41,625 nt of DNA from a virus. The notes under the pieces were generated by a model. The model was given only the letters and a program-made list of their open reading frames with translations, made no database searches and was not told the DNA's origin. Every line of letters begins with the position of its first letter. The stretch's first letter is position 1. The stretch is from positions 1 through 41,625 of the IMG/VR virus record IMGVR_UViG_3300033979_000392, one strand, 5' to 3'. Below are positions 1 through 8,062 of this stretch, piece by piece. The position numbers and the translations under genes were made by a program.

Positions 1-127
1 TCCTCGCTCCCCCACCGCGCCACGGTCCGGGCATCGAGCCCGACGACCTGGGCGAGCTTGCCCAGGGTGACGCCGTCGCGCTCGAGGGCCGCTTGCAGCT
101 TTGGGTGAAGGTCGGGCACTAGCGCTC
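1..127. repeat. Terminal direct repeat, left copy (circle closure)
   Basis: Bases 1-127 are identical to 41499-41625. Joining them gives a circle of 41,498 bp. The reverse strand of this copy holds the first codons of the regulator that is complete at 40985-41617, so that gene simply continues across the joint. An exact overlap of 127 bases equals a common assembly k-mer length, so it is more likely an assembly overlap than a physical terminal repeat of the virion DNA. Confidence 0.95.
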
Positions 128-718
128 CTAGTCGTGGCAGAACTTGATGTCGAGTCGACCCATGCCGGCCTGAAACCCGGGCGGCAGGTTCCGGAAGGTG
201 AAGTCGACCGCGCGTATGTCACCGTTCCCAAGGTCAGTCAGCATGACGGAATCGGAGTCGCCGATGTTCCCAGCCTTGTCGAGCAGCACGTATTCGAGTG
301 CCACGGTCGACCATGCCTTGCCCGACATGTTTCGCACTTGAGCTATTGCCTCCGGTCTTCCCCTCCCTCGGGGCTCGGGGTTTGTCATCAGGAAGACGCA
401 GCCCTTTGAGTTCTCAGCCTTGAAAGGCCAGTCGGTCGGCCCGAGCATCCTGGCATAAGCCGGATCAACCCCCTCGGGCACGGCTCGCATCGGGCACTCA
501 GGACAGGCCGGCGCCGGCGGACACGCCTCGCAGACGCAGCTCGGGCAAGCCTTGCAAGGCTGGCAGACACACGGCGCCGGCTGGGGGCAAGGGACCACGG
601 GAGCGCACGCAGTGCACTCGGGGCACGCCGGTGGCTCCGGATGCAGTACGGCGGCGGTCCCGGCACCGATGAGAATACCGGCCAACGCTGTCAGAGTCGC
701 GAGTAGGTTCGGGTTCAT
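128..718 (-). CDS. Membrane-anchored Cys/Pro-rich protein with C-terminal FxLYD-like domain
   Basis: The 196-residue product starts with a hydrophobic segment (about residues 5-25), a signal anchor. Residues 30-78 follow as a Cys/Pro-rich stretch with many CxxC pairs (CPEC, CQPC, CKAC, CPSC). The C-terminal part (about 100-196) has alternating hydrophobic beta-strand patterns and a late LPPG turn, resembling FxLYD/DUF3426-type periplasmic beta-sandwich domains; this match is by eye. The layout suggests an exported protein whose Cys pairs bind metal or form disulfides. It is the first leftward gene after the divergent region. Its stop codon carries AGGAG, the ribosome site of the next gene, the HTH/RHH regulator that starts 8 bases on across the joint, so the two are an operon. 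Function is unknown; exclusion or another lysogenic trait is possible. Confidence 0.75.
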   Translation of the reverse strand: MNPNLLATLTALAGILIGAGTAAVLHPEPPACPECTACAPVVPCPQPAPCVCQPCKACPSCVCEACPPAPACPECPMRAVPEGVDPAYARMLGPTDWPFKAENSKGCVFLMTNPEPRGRGRPEAIAQVRNMSGKAWSTVALEYVLLDKAGNIGDSDSVMLTDLGNGDIRAVDFTFRNLPPGFQAGMGRLDIKFCHD

Positions 719-938
719 GCCCAGACGCTACCACCGCCCCGCGCCCGCCGGAACACTGCTCGTGAGTACAGGCAAGCCTTGCATTTCCGGATCGCTTCCG
801 GATGCAAGCCTTGCGACCTCGCGCACCAGCCCGTAGCGTCCTCCCTGCGAGTCGCGCCGGCTGGCCGAAGGTTGCGAGCGGGCTGCGGATGACATGCGTC
901 CGGCGGGTCCGGCGCGCTCGCACATACACGAGGGACAC
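719..938. promoter_or_regulatory. Divergent control region with repeated palindromic operators
   Basis: This gap of 220 bases separates the leftward gene starting at 718 from the rightward gene starting at 939. It contains two copies of the perfect 11-bp palindrome GCAAGCCTTGC (772-782 and 804-814), 32 bases or about three helical turns apart. Between them lie two direct copies of TTCCGGAT (785-792 and 796-803), 11 bases or one turn apart. A third copy of the palindrome lies inside the flanking gene at 545-555. The arrangement is what is expected of operators for a phage switch protein. The -10/-35 elements are not obvious, so the exact promoters cannot be placed. Confidence 0.65.
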
Positions 939-1136
939 ATGCCACACCCACTCACCATCATCGCGCTGACGCTCTACTCACGAGAGCGCGCCCGGGCCGC
1001 AGCGCTTCGAGCGCGCGACGCCGAGGCGCTCGTGCGTGCCGGCGTCGAGTTCCACACGGCTGACCGCTGCCTCTCGGTGGCGGTCACGGCGCTGGCTAAC
1101 CGGGCGCTGGGCGTTCCGTTCGGAGGTGGCCAGTGA
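939..1136 (+). CDS. Small hypothetical protein, first rightward gene
   Basis: The 65-residue product starts at ATG 939, preceded by AGGG at 931-934; the longer reading from 894 lacks a ribosome site. It is Ala/Arg-rich and helical with no recognised motif. Its stop overlaps the GTG start of the next gene by four bases (GTGA), which indicates translational coupling. Being first after the divergent operators, it is likely one of the earliest genes expressed from the rightward promoter. No function can be assigned. Confidence 0.55.
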   Translation: MPHPLTIIALTLYSRERARAAALRARDAEALVRAGVEFHTADRCLSVAVTALANRALGVPFGGGQ

Positions 1137-1399
1137 ACAAGGATACGCCGTCGTGTATCGATTTGGGCGCCGCGATCGTGGCTCTCATCAAGTCGGGCGG
1201 CGCCTGCATCATCACGGGTGACCCGTGCGACGACGGCACGTTCGATATTGCCGTCTCGCAAACGCTTCAACCTGACGATGTGGCGCGTCTCAAGCAAATG
1301 TCAGACGAACTCGTAAAAGATGGCCCTCACTACGATGCCGACGAGATCAAGGCATCCATTGCGCATGGCCGTGAACCGCAGCAACGCGGAAAGCACTGA
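1133..1399 (+). CDS. Hypothetical protein (88 aa)
   Basis: GTG start at 1133 overlaps the previous stop. The product is a small soluble, mildly acidic protein with an N-terminal alpha/beta pattern (residues 8-30, including SGGACIITGDPC) and a helical C-terminus. No family is recognised. It sits between two other small early genes with tight spacing, so it belongs to the same transcript. Confidence 0.55.
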   Translation: MNKDTPSCIDLGAAIVALIKSGGACIITGDPCDDGTFDIAVSQTLQPDDVARLKQMSDELVKDGPHYDADEIKASIAHGREPQQRGKH

Positions 1400-1408
1400 G
1401 GTGATGTG

Positions 1409-1906
1409 ATGAACGTAGCCGAGACACTCCGCGAGTGGGCCAGCGGAGCGGACGAAGAAATGGCGGGGCCGCTCCGCGAGCTCGCCGCGCAGTACGAGGC
1501 CGAGGTCAAGGCGCTCGAGATGAACCTCCTGACGCCCATCGCCGAGGCGCTGTCCCACCCAGACGCCGACAAGGTCAAGCCCGAGCTGTTCTCGGTCCTG
1601 GCGTCGGTGCGCGGCGCTCTCACGCAGCTCGACGAAGACGCGAAGCTTCGTGAGTCGATGGGCGCCAAGCTCGAGGCCTTCGAAGCGGCCGAAGCGGAGC
1701 GCCGCCGCAAGCGGGAGCTCGGCCAGAAGATCCTGGCGGACAAGCGAGAGACGCGCCTGGCCGCGCTCGATCAGCTCGTCTCGAGTCTCGTCGCTCTCCG
1801 CGATATCGACATGAGCACCATCAGCGACCTCGAGCGAGCCGCATACGACCGACACATCTCCGACATCCGCGCTCGGTACGGCCAAGACGCGGCGATTCGC
1901 GACTGA
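1409..1906 (+). CDS. Hypothetical helical/coiled-coil protein
   Basis: Translation most likely starts at ATG 1409, with GAGGTGAT just upstream at 1398-1405; an in-frame GTG at 1406 is the alternative. The 165-residue product is almost entirely charged helix with heptad-like Leu/Ala spacing (about residues 65-115). It resembles phage accessory coiled-coil proteins, but no family is recognised. It ends the first cluster of small early genes; a non-coding gap of 216 bases follows. Confidence 0.6.
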   Translation: MNVAETLREWASGADEEMAGPLRELAAQYEAEVKALEMNLLTPIAEALSHPDADKVKPELFSVLASVRGALTQLDEDAKLRESMGAKLEAFEAAEAERRRKRELGQKILADKRETRLAALDQLVSSLVALRDIDMSTISDLERAAYDRHISDIRARYGQDAAIRD

Positions 1907-2122
1907 TGAACACAAACCAAGGGTGGCGCGTCTCCCGGCCGCTCGCAGCGACCGGGCCATGACCCCTGAAACCCGGCCACCCGGCTCCCCTACCACTGCA
2001 ATGGCGAGCGCAATGGGGAGATAGGGCAAGGGCACCAGGACTGCGACGCCGACCCGGCGACGTGACCGAGGCTGACTGAAGCCGAGGACCGGGGACCTTC
2101 ACCATGACAGGAGCGAGAGACC
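1907..2122. other. Non-coding gap in the early region
   Basis: No credible gene is seen on either strand. Open frames here are short Arg-rich readings without ribosome sites. The last bases (ACAGGAGCGAG) hold the ribosome site of the gene at 2123. A promoter or leader for the nuclease/helicase genes could lie here, but no convincing -35/-10 pair is visible. Confidence 0.4.
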
Positions 2123-2518
2123 ATGAGCGAACGTACACCCAGCGCCCACAGCATGACCGTCGAGACGCCCGACCCCGAGACCGAGCGCGAGAACCTCGCT
2201 CAGAAGGTGTTCCTGCTCGAGAAGTGGCAGGCCGAGGCCGTCAAGACCATCAGCAAGCTCGAGGGCGAGCGCGACGAGGCCGTCGCTGAGGTGAAGGCCG
2301 CGCGAGCGGAGATTGCTCGGCTCGGCGCCGTCGTCGACGAGGTGGCCTCACAGGCCGTCCGTGACGAGCGTGAGATAGCCGACAAGCTCAAGAGAGCCGA
2401 GTTCGACCTCGACCATTACAAAGCCGAAGTGGCCGGCCTCGTGAAGGCGACCGACTTCCAACGGGACCGCGCCAATCGGCTGCATCGCATGTTCGTCAAA
2501 GCGCTCGACGCGATCTGA
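2123..2518 (+). CDS. Coiled-coil protein (131 aa)
   Basis: ATG 2123 follows AGGAG at a suitable distance. From residue 20 to 115 the product is a continuous charged helix with regular hydrophobic spacing, a classic coiled coil, ending in a short basic tail. It is followed after 3 bases by a winged-helix gene and then the Cas4-like nuclease and helicase. A structural or scaffolding role in that recombination/replication group is possible but not shown. Confidence 0.6.
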   Translation: MSERTPSAHSMTVETPDPETERENLAQKVFLLEKWQAEAVKTISKLEGERDEAVAEVKAARAEIARLGAVVDEVASQAVRDEREIADKLKRAEFDLDHYKAEVAGLVKATDFQRDRANRLHRMFVKALDAI

Positions 2519-2521
2519 CCC

Positions 2522-2740
2522 ATGTCCCGCGACCTGGTCACCGCCGAGATCCTCGCCAAGCTGCACGAGCTTCACCGCAAGGTGCCCGTGCACGTCTCGG
2601 CGCGGGAACTCGCCTACGAACTGAACGCACACCCGAACTCGGTGCGGCACTGGCTCGCCAAGGCCGAGGTCGCGGGGCTGGTGCGCTGCGTCGTCGAAAC
2701 CCCGGAGCGCCGGTATGTGCCGGCGGACGTGCACCCGTGA
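2522..2740 (+). CDS. Small winged-helix DNA-binding protein
   Basis: This 72-residue protein is essentially one winged helix-turn-helix. It has a first helix (about 4-20), a turn-helix with ARELAYELNAHPNSVRHWL (about 27-45), then a two-strand wing (GLVRCVVETPERRYVP). The pattern is that of ArsR/MarR-like or DeoR N-terminal domains. It overlaps the start of the nuclease gene by four bases (GTGA), so the two are co-translated. It may regulate this operon or help recruit the nuclease to DNA. Confidence 0.6.
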   Translation: MSRDLVTAEILAKLHELHRKVPVHVSARELAYELNAHPNSVRHWLAKAEVAGLVRCVVETPERRYVPADVHP

Positions 2741-4893
2741 GCATGGATGCCCTCGACATACTCGACGCCGTCGAGTTGCCGGCCGTGACGGCCGAGCGCC
2801 TGCGACCCCGCCCCGAGGGCTGGTCACTGTGCTCGGCGTCACAGCTCGCGCTTCACGGCGACGATAGCGGGGGCGAGACCGGCTGTCCGCGCCGGTGGTG
2901 GATCTCCAGCGTGGCCGGCGAGACCGAGCCCGAGCAGCCGCACCAGGCCGAGGGGCGACGACTCCACGCCGAGGTGGCCGAGTACCTCACGAAGGGCACC
3001 CAGCCCGGGCCCGAGGCGTCGACCGTCATCGAGTACCTGCCGCCGGTGCCGGTGCCGCGTTGTTGCGTCGAGCGACCTTTCGCCCTCGCAGGCCTGCCGG
3101 TCATGACCGTCGGCGCCGTCGACCTGGCATGGACGAAGCCCGACCGGATCGCGGTCCGCGACCTGAAGTTCGTTTCGAGCATCCGGCGCGAGCATCGGCA
3201 ACAAGATCTCTCACGGGACCCACAAGCGATCTTGTACTCGGCGGCGCTGCAGCCGTCCTGCCGCCCGACGCACCGCTTCCCCGTCGTGCTCGGCGAGACG
3301 CGCCACGAGATCTATCAGCTCGCCCCGGCGTCGACTGGCGTCGAGTTCTGCAAGATCTACGCGTCGCGCAGCGCCCCCAAGGCCGAGCTCGTCGGCGCCT
3401 ACTTCGCGCCCGAGGTCATCGACGACGGCATGGCTCGGATCGCGGCGCAGATGCTGACGATGGTCGAGCGCTCCCAGATTGAGCGCGTCGACCAGACCCC
3501 TGCCAACCCCAACGCGTGCCGCTCTTACGGCGTCATGTGCCCTCACCGAGGTCTGTGCGACCTCATCGGAGACAGTGTGATCCGCAACCCCTTCGCCAAG
3601 AACACCGCCGACGTCTCGGCCGTGAACGCCGCGGCGCAAGCCGAGCTGATGGCGCCGCCGCCCCCGGCGCCGCCCGCCCCTCCCGCGCCGCCGGCACCGA
3701 GCGCCAACAAGCCGCTGCCGCCGCTCGCGGAGATCGAGCGCACGGCGCGATGGCAGCAGCGGCAGGGCATGAACCGCAACGCGGCGCGCCCCGCCGTCTG
3801 CAACGTCGAGCACTATCAGGGCTACTCGGCGCCGCTGCCCGAGCTGGTCGAGGTCGGTCTTCGCAACGTGTACGGGCAGTACATGAACCTCGGTGACGCG
3901 GACTATGCGCTCTCTGAGCACCGCCGGCTTCGCACGCCGCACACGCAATGGACGGTCGAGGCCTGGCGGCAGTTCTTCGAGCGCGCCACGGTGACGGGCG
4001 TGCCGGTCCCGACGCTCTGGGACATCGCCTGCTACGTCTTCGACGGGTCGGTGCGCGCTGAGGAGCGGGGCTACAAGTACGAGCCGCCGGCGGGGGCGCC
4101 ACCGGTCGAGACGCTGCCGGCGATGTCGAGCGACGACAAGGCCGCGGAGATGGCCGCTGCAGCCGCCCCACCGGCGCCCCCGCCGCCCGCGCCGAAGCCC
4201 CCGAAGCGCGCGAAAGAAGCGATTCCGGATCACCCGTTGATCCCTGCGGACCTCCGCGGCGCGCTGCGCCAGCAGATCACGCTGGCCCTCGCCGGCCGCG
4301 CCCTCACGTCGCTGGTCGTTGCGGCTCGCGAGGCCGGCCACGACATCATGGCGAGGGGCAACACGACCCGGCGCGAGCTGCTCGCGGAGATTGCCGACGT
4401 CGTCGAGCTCCTCACCGGCCAGCGGCCATGGGGCGCCGAGTCCGACGATTCCGCTGAAGCCCCGCCGGCCCCGCCCGTTCCATCCTCTAGCGCGGCCGCG
4501 ACTGCCGCCCCGCCGGTTCCACCGGCGCCCGCCCCACCTGCCCCACCATCGCCCCCGGAGCCGCCCGCGTCGTCTGACGTGGCCGGGGGCGTCTCCCCCT
4601 CCCGAACGACCGTCTACGTCGACTGCCTGCCGATGGGCGTCGCGGCCCTGGACTTCAGCGAGTGGGTCGCGCCGTACGAGGTTCAGGCATCGGCTGAGCT
4701 GGGCCAGGACTACCGGCTGGGCAAGTTCCGCGAGGGGAATCGCCTCGTGGCGTCGCTCGCCTACCGGGCGCTGCGCGACGGAACGGCTGCGCTGCCCGAG
4801 GCACTCTTCGTCTCGACGCGTCACCCGCTCTTCGAGGAGCTCGAGTCCATCATCGCGCAGTTCGCGCCGCGGCAGGTGAGGGCCGTGCGATGA
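2737..4893 (+). CDS. Cas4/AddB-like [4Fe-4S] PD-(D/E)XK nuclease with long Pro-rich C-terminal extension
   Basis: The first 285 residues carry the RecB-type nuclease core: H77, D129 (GAVDL), D142-L-K144, and a Q163...Y167 helix motif. Four cysteines, C50 near the N-terminus and C261, C268, C274 after the core, match the 1+3 iron-sulfur staple of Cas4, AddB and Dna2. Such enzymes resect DNA ends with a partner helicase; a SNF2-like helicase is encoded two genes downstream. No Cas1/Cas2 is present, so a recombination or replication role is inferred rather than CRISPR adaptation. Beyond residue 290 the protein carries Pro/Ala linkers (about 305-325, 480-495, 590-630) separating two extra domains of unknown type, making it about 2.5 times the usual phage Cas4 length. 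GTG 2737 is the likely start; ATG 2743 is an alternative. Confidence 0.8.
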   Translation: MSMDALDILDAVELPAVTAERLRPRPEGWSLCSASQLALHGDDSGGETGCPRRWWISSVAGETEPEQPHQAEGRRLHAEVAEYLTKGTQPGPEASTVIEYLPPVPVPRCCVERPFALAGLPVMTVGAVDLAWTKPDRIAVRDLKFVSSIRREHRQQDLSRDPQAILYSAALQPSCRPTHRFPVVLGETRHEIYQLAPASTGVEFCKIYASRSAPKAELVGAYFAPEVIDDGMARIAAQMLTMVERSQIERVDQTPANPNACRSYGVMCPHRGLCDLIGDSVIRNPFAKNTADVSAVNAAAQAELMAPPPPAPPAPPAPPAPSANKPLPPLAEIERTARWQQRQGMNRNAARPAVCNVEHYQGYSAPLPELVEVGLRNVYGQYMNLGDADYALSEHRRLRTPHTQWTVEAWRQFFERATVTGVPVPTLWDIACYVFDGSVRAEERGYKYEPPAGAPPVETLPAMSSDDKAAEMAAAAAPPAPPPPAPKPPKRAKEAIPDHPLIPADLRGALRQQITLALAGRALTSLVVAAREAGHDIMARGNTTRRELLAEIADVVELLTGQRPWGAESDDSAEAPPAPPVPSSSAAATAAPPVPPAPAPPAPPSPPEPPASSDVAGGVSPSRTTVYVDCLPMGVAALDFSEWVAPYEVQASAELGQDYRLGKFREGNRLVASLAYRALRDGTAALPEALFVSTRHPLFEELESIIAQFAPRQVRAVR

Positions 4894-5150
4894 GCATCGG
4901 AGACGTGCACAGACTCTACTACGCCGCTGCTCTGAAGGCGCCCTTCGATACAGCGTCTCTCGCATGGATGCTCGCTGCGGACAGCGTCATTCTTCGTATG
5001 AGAGCAGTAGTCTATCACCACAACCCCGACATGGAGGGCACGGACGGCGTCACCGCGCAAGCATGCCAGTCGGCAGCGTACGCCCTCAGTCGGCTCGTAG
5101 AAGCTCTGTGCGCCACGGTTCGGCTCTCTCACGAAGGGGCCGCGACCTGA
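4890..5150 (+). CDS. Small hypothetical protein between nuclease and helicase
   Basis: The 86-residue product overlaps the nuclease stop by four bases (ATGA) and its own stop overlaps the helicase start (TGATG), so it is co-translated with both. It is helical with a conserved-looking Tyr/His-containing segment (RAVVYHHNPD, about 38-47). No family is recognised. Its position suggests an accessory factor of the nuclease-helicase pair. Confidence 0.6.
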   Translation: MSIGDVHRLYYAAALKAPFDTASLAWMLAADSVILRMRAVVYHHNPDMEGTDGVTAQACQSAAYALSRLVEALCATVRLSHEGAAT

Positions 5151-6985
5151 TGCACTCCCCGCCCCCGATGCTGGCCACGCTGGCCCACCGGCCCCCGCGC
5201 CCGCCGATGACGTTTGGCGCGCTCGCGGGGCTGGCGCTGCCGCCGATGGCCGACTGGCCGACGGAGACGGTGCGCGCGGCGCGCGTCCCTCGCGTCGACT
5301 ACTCGGCCTTTGAGGCGGCGCTAATCGACGAGGTGAACGCGCGACTGGTGCGGCCGGGGGCGATGTTGGACGGCCGTCCGCTGCGATTGAACGGTCTTCA
5401 GTGCATGGCGCTGGCTGCCATCGCGCACGCTCGCGGGGCCGTCTTGCCCATCGGCGTCGGCGGGGGCAAGACCTTTATCGCGCTGCTCGCCGGGACCGTG
5501 CTCGGCGTCGACCACACGTTGATCCTCACGAAGCCCAACGTGGTCGCTCAAACGGATCGGTGGATCAAGCGAGCCAAGCAACTGTTCTTCGTCGAAGGGA
5601 CGATGCAGTGCAGGAGCTACCCCTGGGTCTCGGCGAAGGGCAACTCGCGCGAACTCGAGCAGCTCGCGGCGAACGTCGGGCCGGGACGCCTGGCTATCGT
5701 CTGCGACGAGGCGCACGCGCTCGGGGACCTCGACGCCGCCCGCACGCGCCGTTTTGGCCGGGCCGTCCAGAGCGGGGTCCCGGTCGTGGCGATGTCGGGG
5801 ACGCTGTCTCACGATTCGATCCAGCAGTTCGCGCACATCGCCGAGTGGGCCCTCGGCACCCGCAGCTTCCTCCCGCGCAACTCGGAGCAGAACCACGAGC
5901 ACCACGTCCTGGCGTGGTCGGCGTGCCTCGACCGCCGCGGGCGCCCGACGTCGCACGACTGGCGCACCGTCGCGCCGCTGCTCGACGCTTTCGGCGAAGG
6001 TGAGCGCCCCGACGGCGGCAAGGGCCTCGTCTCCTACGCGCGCCAGGCGTTCCAGCGTCGGATGCGCTCGGCGCCCGGCGTCGTCTGCTCGAGCGAGTCA
6101 AGCATCGGCACGAGCCTCACGATCACGCCGATCGAGATTGAAGTGCCGGCCCGTGTGAAGCAACTCCTCGCCCAGGTCATGGACGCGTCAGTAGACCCCG
6201 AAGGGGAGATCCTTCCAGACGACCTTTCGCGCGCCCGAGTCGGGACGCACCTGTCACTCGGGTACTACCAGAAATGGCGCTGGCCCCTCGGCCCCGACGG
6301 GCTGGCCATCGTCGACGAGGAATGGGTGAGGTCGCGGCGGGGCTGGGCCAAGGTGGTGCGTGACGAGCTCGCGGAGCGGGCCGGGCCCGATTACGACTCT
6401 GAGGCGCTCGTGCGGGCCGCCATCGGCGCCGAGCTCGAGAGCGGGGCGATGCAGTGGCCGCACCTGGCGCTCAAGCGCTGGGAGCCCCAGCGTAAGAAGC
6501 CCGAGCCGCCGAGCGTCCCGACGTGGATCGACCTGTATCTCGTGTCGGACGTGCTCGACCGGGTCATGGACTTCGAGCGTCGCCGCCAGCACGTCATCGT
6601 CTGGTACGGCTCTACGGCGCTCGAGCCGTTGTTCCGTGAGGCGGGCCTGCCGGTCTACGGGGCCGGCTCCAAGATCCCGACCGAGAAGCGCCAGAGCTTC
6701 GCCGCGTCGTGGAACGTCCACAAAGAGGGCGTCGACGGCCTGCAGCGCTGGTGCCGCACGAACCTGGTCGTCGAGCCCCCGGGCTCCGGTGGGATCTGGG
6801 AACAGATGCTGGGCCGCACTCACCGTCAAGGCCAAGAGGCCGACGAGGTCGAGGTGCACGTCTACGCACACACCGAGCCGTTCCGGCGCTCGCTCCGGTC
6901 TGCGATCGAGAGCGCCCGCTACATCGAAGAGTCTTTCGGGACCCGTCAGAAGCTGGCGATGGCCACTTGGACGGCCCCGATCTAA
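5150..6985 (+). CDS. SNF2-like superfamily 2 helicase/translocase
   Basis: Motifs in order are: Q-like (LNGLQCMAL, about 80-88); Walker A GGGKT (104-108); motif Ia (ILTKPN); DEAH box (186-189); motif III SGT (216-218); and a motif VI of SNF2 type, EQMLGRTHRQGQ (about 551-562). This defines an ATP-driven DNA translocase of the SNF2/DEAD class as found in many phage replication modules. The ATG at 5150 is chosen because it is coupled to the preceding stop and the Pro-rich N-terminus begins there; an upstream extension would overlap the previous gene in another frame. The likely partner is the [4Fe-4S] nuclease upstream; origin melting or strand processing is inferred. Confidence 0.88.
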   Translation: MHSPPPMLATLAHRPPRPPMTFGALAGLALPPMADWPTETVRAARVPRVDYSAFEAALIDEVNARLVRPGAMLDGRPLRLNGLQCMALAAIAHARGAVLPIGVGGGKTFIALLAGTVLGVDHTLILTKPNVVAQTDRWIKRAKQLFFVEGTMQCRSYPWVSAKGNSRELEQLAANVGPGRLAIVCDEAHALGDLDAARTRRFGRAVQSGVPVVAMSGTLSHDSIQQFAHIAEWALGTRSFLPRNSEQNHEHHVLAWSACLDRRGRPTSHDWRTVAPLLDAFGEGERPDGGKGLVSYARQAFQRRMRSAPGVVCSSESSIGTSLTITPIEIEVPARVKQLLAQVMDASVDPEGEILPDDLSRARVGTHLSLGYYQKWRWPLGPDGLAIVDEEWVRSRRGWAKVVRDELAERAGPDYDSEALVRAAIGAELESGAMQWPHLALKRWEPQRKKPEPPSVPTWIDLYLVSDVLDRVMDFERRRQHVIVWYGSTALEPLFREAGLPVYGAGSKIPTEKRQSFAASWNVHKEGVDGLQRWCRTNLVVEPPGSGGIWEQMLGRTHRQGQEADEVEVHVYAHTEPFRRSLRSAIESARYIEESFGTRQKLAMATWTAPI

Positions 6986-7018
6986 CGCCCGAGAGGGCAT
7001 CGTGTGTTGAGGTTGAAG

Positions 7019-7780
7019 ATGAGTGATTACGAAGATGACGCCCTGGACAACGTGAGTGAGAAGGGGCACCGCGATCCGACCATTGGTGAGGGCCGAACCC
7101 GCATCGAGGTCGTGGAGGTGACCGACCGTCCCGGCCAGGGACCTAAGTCGCGGGGCGCTCTGGTGTATCGGATCTCGGGCAAGGTGATTAGCTGCGTCGG
7201 TCCCGCGGCGCACTACCAAGGTCAGCGGGTGGCCGTGATCTTCATGCATGGCGTCGGGTCGGCTGGATACGACGCCAAGACCGGGACCAGCTACGGTGAC
7301 GTAGACATCAAGGGCTTTCTCATCGAGCTCGTGAAGTCGACGAACACGCCGCCGCCCAAGTCGGGATGGGGCCCCATCGGCCGGGGCGTATCCGGTCCCG
7401 CCCAGACTGCTCGCGGGATGGTCATCGACGTGATCGGCTTTCCGAAGCCCAGCAAGGACGGGTCGAACTGGATCCGGCATCGGTTCGAAGCCGTGCCGGG
7501 ACAGGTCGCGTTCGGCGCCGCGCTCCTCGCAGGCCCGGGGGCTCCGGTCACGCCTCGGACTGCCTCGGCTCCCGCGACCCCGGGGGCCCCGACCCCACCG
7601 CGCCCGCCCGCCCCGCCCGCGGCCGAGCATCCGATGGCGGATGAGGTTCGCAAGCAAGCGGCGGGCTGGGCGGCCTCGGGCCAGACGGCCGAGGCGGCGA
7701 TCAACGGTCTCCTCGGCTGGGCCGTGGGTCTCGGCCTCACCGACGCCCAGGCCCGTGCGGCCATCAAGTCGCAGTTCTGA
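7019..7780 (+). CDS. Hypothetical protein, possible replication accessory
   Basis: ATG 7019 follows GAGG at 7009-7012; an upstream TTG at 7004 is less likely. Residues 25-175 form a beta-rich domain with Gly turns. A Pro/Ala linker (about 185-205) follows, then a small helical tail (about 210-253, ending in AQARAAIKSQF) that looks like a compact protein-binding domain. This layout recalls single-strand-binding or DUF2815/DUF669-type phage proteins that accompany helicases and nucleases, but no diagnostic motif is seen. It is kept as hypothetical, with a ssDNA-binding role as a guess from context. Confidence 0.65.
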   Translation: MSDYEDDALDNVSEKGHRDPTIGEGRTRIEVVEVTDRPGQGPKSRGALVYRISGKVISCVGPAAHYQGQRVAVIFMHGVGSAGYDAKTGTSYGDVDIKGFLIELVKSTNTPPPKSGWGPIGRGVSGPAQTARGMVIDVIGFPKPSKDGSNWIRHRFEAVPGQVAFGAALLAGPGAPVTPRTASAPATPGAPTPPRPPAPPAAEHPMADEVRKQAAGWAASGQTAEAAINGLLGWAVGLGLTDAQARAAIKSQF

Positions 7781-7782
7781 TC

Positions 7783-8061
7783 ATGAAGATCACTGCGAAG
7801 CTGAGCAGCACCGAAATCGAAGCGACGCTGCGCCGAGACCTGACGCGCCGTGGTCACGAAGTGGTGTCCGTCAAGCTGGTGCACACGCTCCAGTTTCCAG
7901 ACCGACAGGCCGGCCCGCCGGATGCCATCATCAGCGCCGAGGTCGAGATGAAGATGCCGGAGTCACGCGACTCCGACACCTTGCCCGAGCCGATGGACGA
8001 GAAGACCCGAGCATGGGCCATGGCCAGAGCGAAGGCGCGTCCTGACAGGTCTGGGGATTGA
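7783..8061 (+). CDS. Hypothetical protein (92 aa)
   Basis: Starts two bases after the preceding stop at an ATG. The N-terminal 60 residues have an alpha-beta-beta pattern (helix at 9-25, strands VVSVKLV and AIISAEVEM), followed by a charged helical tail. No family is recognised. It is part of the tightly packed rightward operon leading to the integration genes. Confidence 0.55.
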   Translation: MKITAKLSSTEIEATLRRDLTRRGHEVVSVKLVHTLQFPDRQAGPPDAIISAEVEMKMPESRDSDTLPEPMDEKTRAWAMARAKARPDRSGD

Positions 8062-8062
8062 C

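Noticed and set aside
1-127. True direct terminal repeat of the packaged DNA
   Set aside because: Length equals a common assembly k-mer and the terminase type suggests cos packaging; read depth would be needed to claim a physical repeat.
2737-3600. CRISPR-adaptation Cas4
   Set aside because: No cas genes or arrays are present; the neighbour is a helicase, so a recombination role is more likely.
3211-4965. Long reverse-strand open frame opposite the Cas4-like gene
   Set aside because: Arg/Gly-rich low-complexity translation opposite a gene with clear catalytic motifs; no ribosome site.
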